Below are positions 11,920 through 13,075 of a stretch of DNA of 13,075 bases, in pieces. The DNA comes from Verrucomicrobiota bacterium. GTDB lineage: Bacteria; Verrucomicrobiota; Verrucomicrobiia; Limisphaerales; UBA1096. How positions within the stretch are numbered: position 1 is the first letter of the stretch; the number at the start of each line of letters is the position of its first letter. The notes below the pieces were generated by a model that searched no databases, was not told the origin of the DNA, and saw nothing but the letters and a program-made list of their open reading frames with translations. Where the stretch lies: positions 1 to 13,075 of the forward strand of contig QOAX01000273.1 in NCBI GenBank assembly GCA_003972865.1, given 5' to 3'. Both the position numbers and the translations under genes were made by a program.

Positions 11920-13075
11920 TCACTTGGGCTTGCGGGCAGCGCGGGCGGTCTTGGCCTTGGCCGGGTACGCCCGCGCCTCGTCGTGCGGCAGGTGGTAGAA
12001 AAAACCGTCCTCCGCGCCGAGCAATAAGTCCGGCTTGCCGTTGCCGTCCCAATCCACGACGCACGGGCTGGTGCTGTGCGCCGCCAACTGCCGTTGGCCA
12101 AGCGGCCCCACGCGCTTGAGGACAATATTGCCGTTGCGGGTTTCACAGTTGCGCCACCAGTCGGCGTTGGCGGCGTCCACCAACACGTCCAACCGCCCGT
12201 CGCCGTCCCAGTCGGCAACCGATATTTTTCGCCTACCACTTTTGCCGGCAGTGCCGGAATTCAATTGGATCGGCCGGTTGTCCTCATCCACGAAGATGCG
12301 ACGCGGCGGGAGCAACTCAAGTGTCCCGCCGGTGCGCCGCCGTTTGAACAACGCGAGGTAACCCTCGTGATCGAGCATCACCAAGTCAGTCAGCCCGTCG
12401 CCGGTAAAATCCACCGCCACCGGCGTCGTCCGCCATTGGGTGACGAGCTGCTTGCCCCGTGGGTTCCACCAAAACCACTTGGGCTTGGGCGCGGCGCTTG
12501 GCCAAGCGACCTCGACGGGCCGGGCAGCGGCCAAGCGCGGCTGCGTGCGGCTGCCGGCGTTGCGATACCACAGCACCTCGCCCCAGATCGAGTTCACCAG
12601 CACGTCGGGCAAGCCGTCGTGATCCCAGTCCGCCACGGACAGCGTCGTGTAACCCCACTTCGCCTCGCACGGCCCCTGAATGCTGCCGTTCTCACCGGCT
12701 TGAATCCGGATAACTTGGCCATCGGCCTTGAGCCGCCGGCCCGCCGCCCAGCGCGGCTTTGCCCCGCCGCCGAGGTTCTCAAAAAAACCGATGTAACCGG
12801 CGGTGTTGCCACTCACGATGTCGTCGTCGCCGTCGCCGTCCCAGTCCACCGCCACCGGCGTGGAGAGCGCCCCAAACTTCACGCCCGCAGCCTGCTGCCG
12901 AAAAAATCTCGGCGCGGCAAAAAGCGGCGCGCCGTCAACCACGCGGCCGGTGTGCTCGACGAACGCCACGCGGCCGTCCTCCTGGCCGACGACCAAGTCC
13001 ACGTCGCCGTCGCCGTCCCAGTCCACCGCCACCGGCGTGGAGAGCGCCCCAAACTTCACGCCCGCAGCCTGCTGC
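11920..13075 (-). CDS. FG-GAP/VCBS-like repeat protein, C-terminal part (5' end beyond window)
   Basis: The visible 385 residues run open to the right edge, so the N-terminus is missing. The GTG at 13059-13057 is only an internal Val codon: the frame continues upstream as QQAAGVKFG. The protein consists of repeated blades of about 55-65 residues, each with a calcium-binding loop of DxDxDGxxD type: DWDGDGDVDLVVG, DWDGDGDDDIVSG, DWDHDGLPDVLVN, DFTGDGLTDLVML, DWDGDGRLDVLVD and DWDGNGKPDLLLG. This is the pattern of FG-GAP/VCBS beta-propellers, usually secreted or surface-bound, calcium-stabilised, and involved in binding or attachment. The tail is basic (KAKTARAARKPK). No catalytic domain is visible. 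Two blades at the right edge are joined by an exact 74-bp direct repeat. The minus-strand neighbour is the aas-like gene, but a terminator between them suggests separate transcription. Confidence 0.8.
   Translation of the reverse strand, partial: QQAAGVKFGALSTPVAVDWDGDGDVDLVVGQEDGRVAFVEHTGRVVDGAPLFAAPRFFRQQAAGVKFGALSTPVAVDWDGDGDDDIVSGNTAGYIGFFENLGGGAKPRWAAGRRLKADGQVIRIQAGENGSIQGPCEAKWGYTTLSVADWDHDGLPDVLVNSIWGEVLWYRNAGSRTQPRLAAARPVEVAWPSAAPKPKWFWWNPRGKQLVTQWRTTPVAVDFTGDGLTDLVMLDHEGYLALFKRRRTGGTLELLPPRRIFVDEDNRPIQLNSGTAGKSGRRKISVADWDGDGRLDVLVDAANADWWRNCETRNGNIVLKRVGPLGQRQLAAHSTSPCVVDWDGNGKPDLLLGAEDGFFYHLPHDEARAYPAKAKTARAARKPK
12093..12102. repeat. iterated palindrome, core TTGGCCAA (FG-GAP gene, LGQ phase)
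   Basis: GTTGGCCAAG: perfect 8-bp core with one outer mismatch. Read on the minus strand as Pro-Leu-Gly-Gln-Arg. Confidence 0.85.
12495..12508. repeat. iterated palindrome, 14-bp form (FG-GAP gene, WPS phase)
   Basis: CGCTTGGCCAAGCG is a perfect 14-bp palindrome. Read on the minus strand as Ala-Trp-Pro-Ser-Ala, the third codon phase. A half-site GGCCAAGCGC lies at 12529-12538. Confidence 0.95.
12825..12898. repeat. 74-bp direct repeat in FG-GAP gene, copy 1
   Basis: This is identical base for base to 13002-13075, at a spacing of 177 bp (59 codons). It encodes QQAAGVKFGALSTPVAVDWDGDGD in frame. Confidence 0.95.
13002..13075. repeat. 74-bp direct repeat in FG-GAP gene, copy 2 (cut by window edge)
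   Basis: This copy is identical to 12825-12898 as far as the last base of the window, so the true repeat may be longer and further copies may follow. The left boundary is set by a mismatch at 13001 versus 12824. Confidence 0.95.

Noticed and set aside
11074..12027. Long plus-strand open frame opposite aas and the FG-GAP gene
   Set aside because: It crosses two well-supported minus-strand genes and the spacer between them, and the translation looks like a GC-rich shadow without domains.
1171..12508. Reading the palindrome as a DNA uptake sequence or a mobile palindromic element
   Set aside because: Known uptake sequences are usually not palindromic, and the paralogue comparison shows change by point substitution without inserted flanks. 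Neither idea is supported well enough to assert.
1171..12508. CRISPR array or phage-type direct repeats made of the recurrent motif
   Set aside because: Spacing is irregular (about 0.1 to 3.7 kb) and copies lie inside essential genes, so it is not an array.
13057..13059. GTG at the right edge as start of the FG-GAP protein
   Set aside because: The frame stays open upstream and the codons there repeat an internal segment of the same protein (QQAAGVKFG), so it is an internal valine and the gene continues outside.

Overview
The window (13,075 bp, GC-rich, roughly 60% by eye) is densely coding. Only about 0.5 kb lies between genes. I read seven complete genes and one gene that runs off the right edge. 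No rRNA, tRNA, CRISPR array, transposase or integrase gene was seen. The mix of a secreted type I sulfatase, two DUF5916-type outer-membrane proteins, an FG-GAP/VCBS-like repeat protein and an Aas-type acyltransferase/AMP-ligase, together with weak Shine-Dalgarno signals, suggests a Gram-negative bacterium of the PVC group. Verrucomicrobiota is my best guess and Planctomycetota the alternative. This is inference from gene content only.

Layout. At the left (81-1616, minus) is a UbiD-family prenylated-FMN decarboxylase. It is divergent from a plus-strand cluster: sulfatase (1731-3215), DUF5916 protein A (3237-5483) and its tandem paralogue B (5503-7773), separated by only 21 and 19 bp, so probably one operon. 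recF (7819-8898, plus) follows after 45 bp. Convergent to it, on the minus strand, are a small membrane-anchored AsmA-like protein (8926-9588), an Aas-like lysophospholipid acyltransferase/acyl-ACP synthetase (9637-11784), and the C-terminal part of an FG-GAP repeat protein (11920 to beyond 13075) with a probable terminator after it. The sulfatase plus the two outer-membrane proteins look like a surface unit acting on an external sulfated or carbohydrate substrate. Aas and the AsmA-like protein suggest envelope lipid upkeep. UbiD and RecF are housekeeping.

The outstanding feature is not a gene. A DNA palindrome with core CTTGGCCAAG, extending at its best to the 16-bp perfect palindrome GCGCTTGGCCAAGCGC (1791-1806), recurs through the window. 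By hand I find eight exact CTTGGCCAAG copies, six exact copies of the near-palindrome CTTGGCCAGG (either strand), and two further one-mismatch copies, plus many half-sites. Simple composition predicts well under one of each exact 10-mer. Copies lie in or beside every gene, on both strands and in all three codon phases (read as LGQ, LAK or WPS), and two are intergenic. The constraint is therefore on DNA, not protein. It resembles in style the highly iterated palindrome HIP1 (GCGATCGC) of cyanobacteria, but the sequence is different and I cannot name it.
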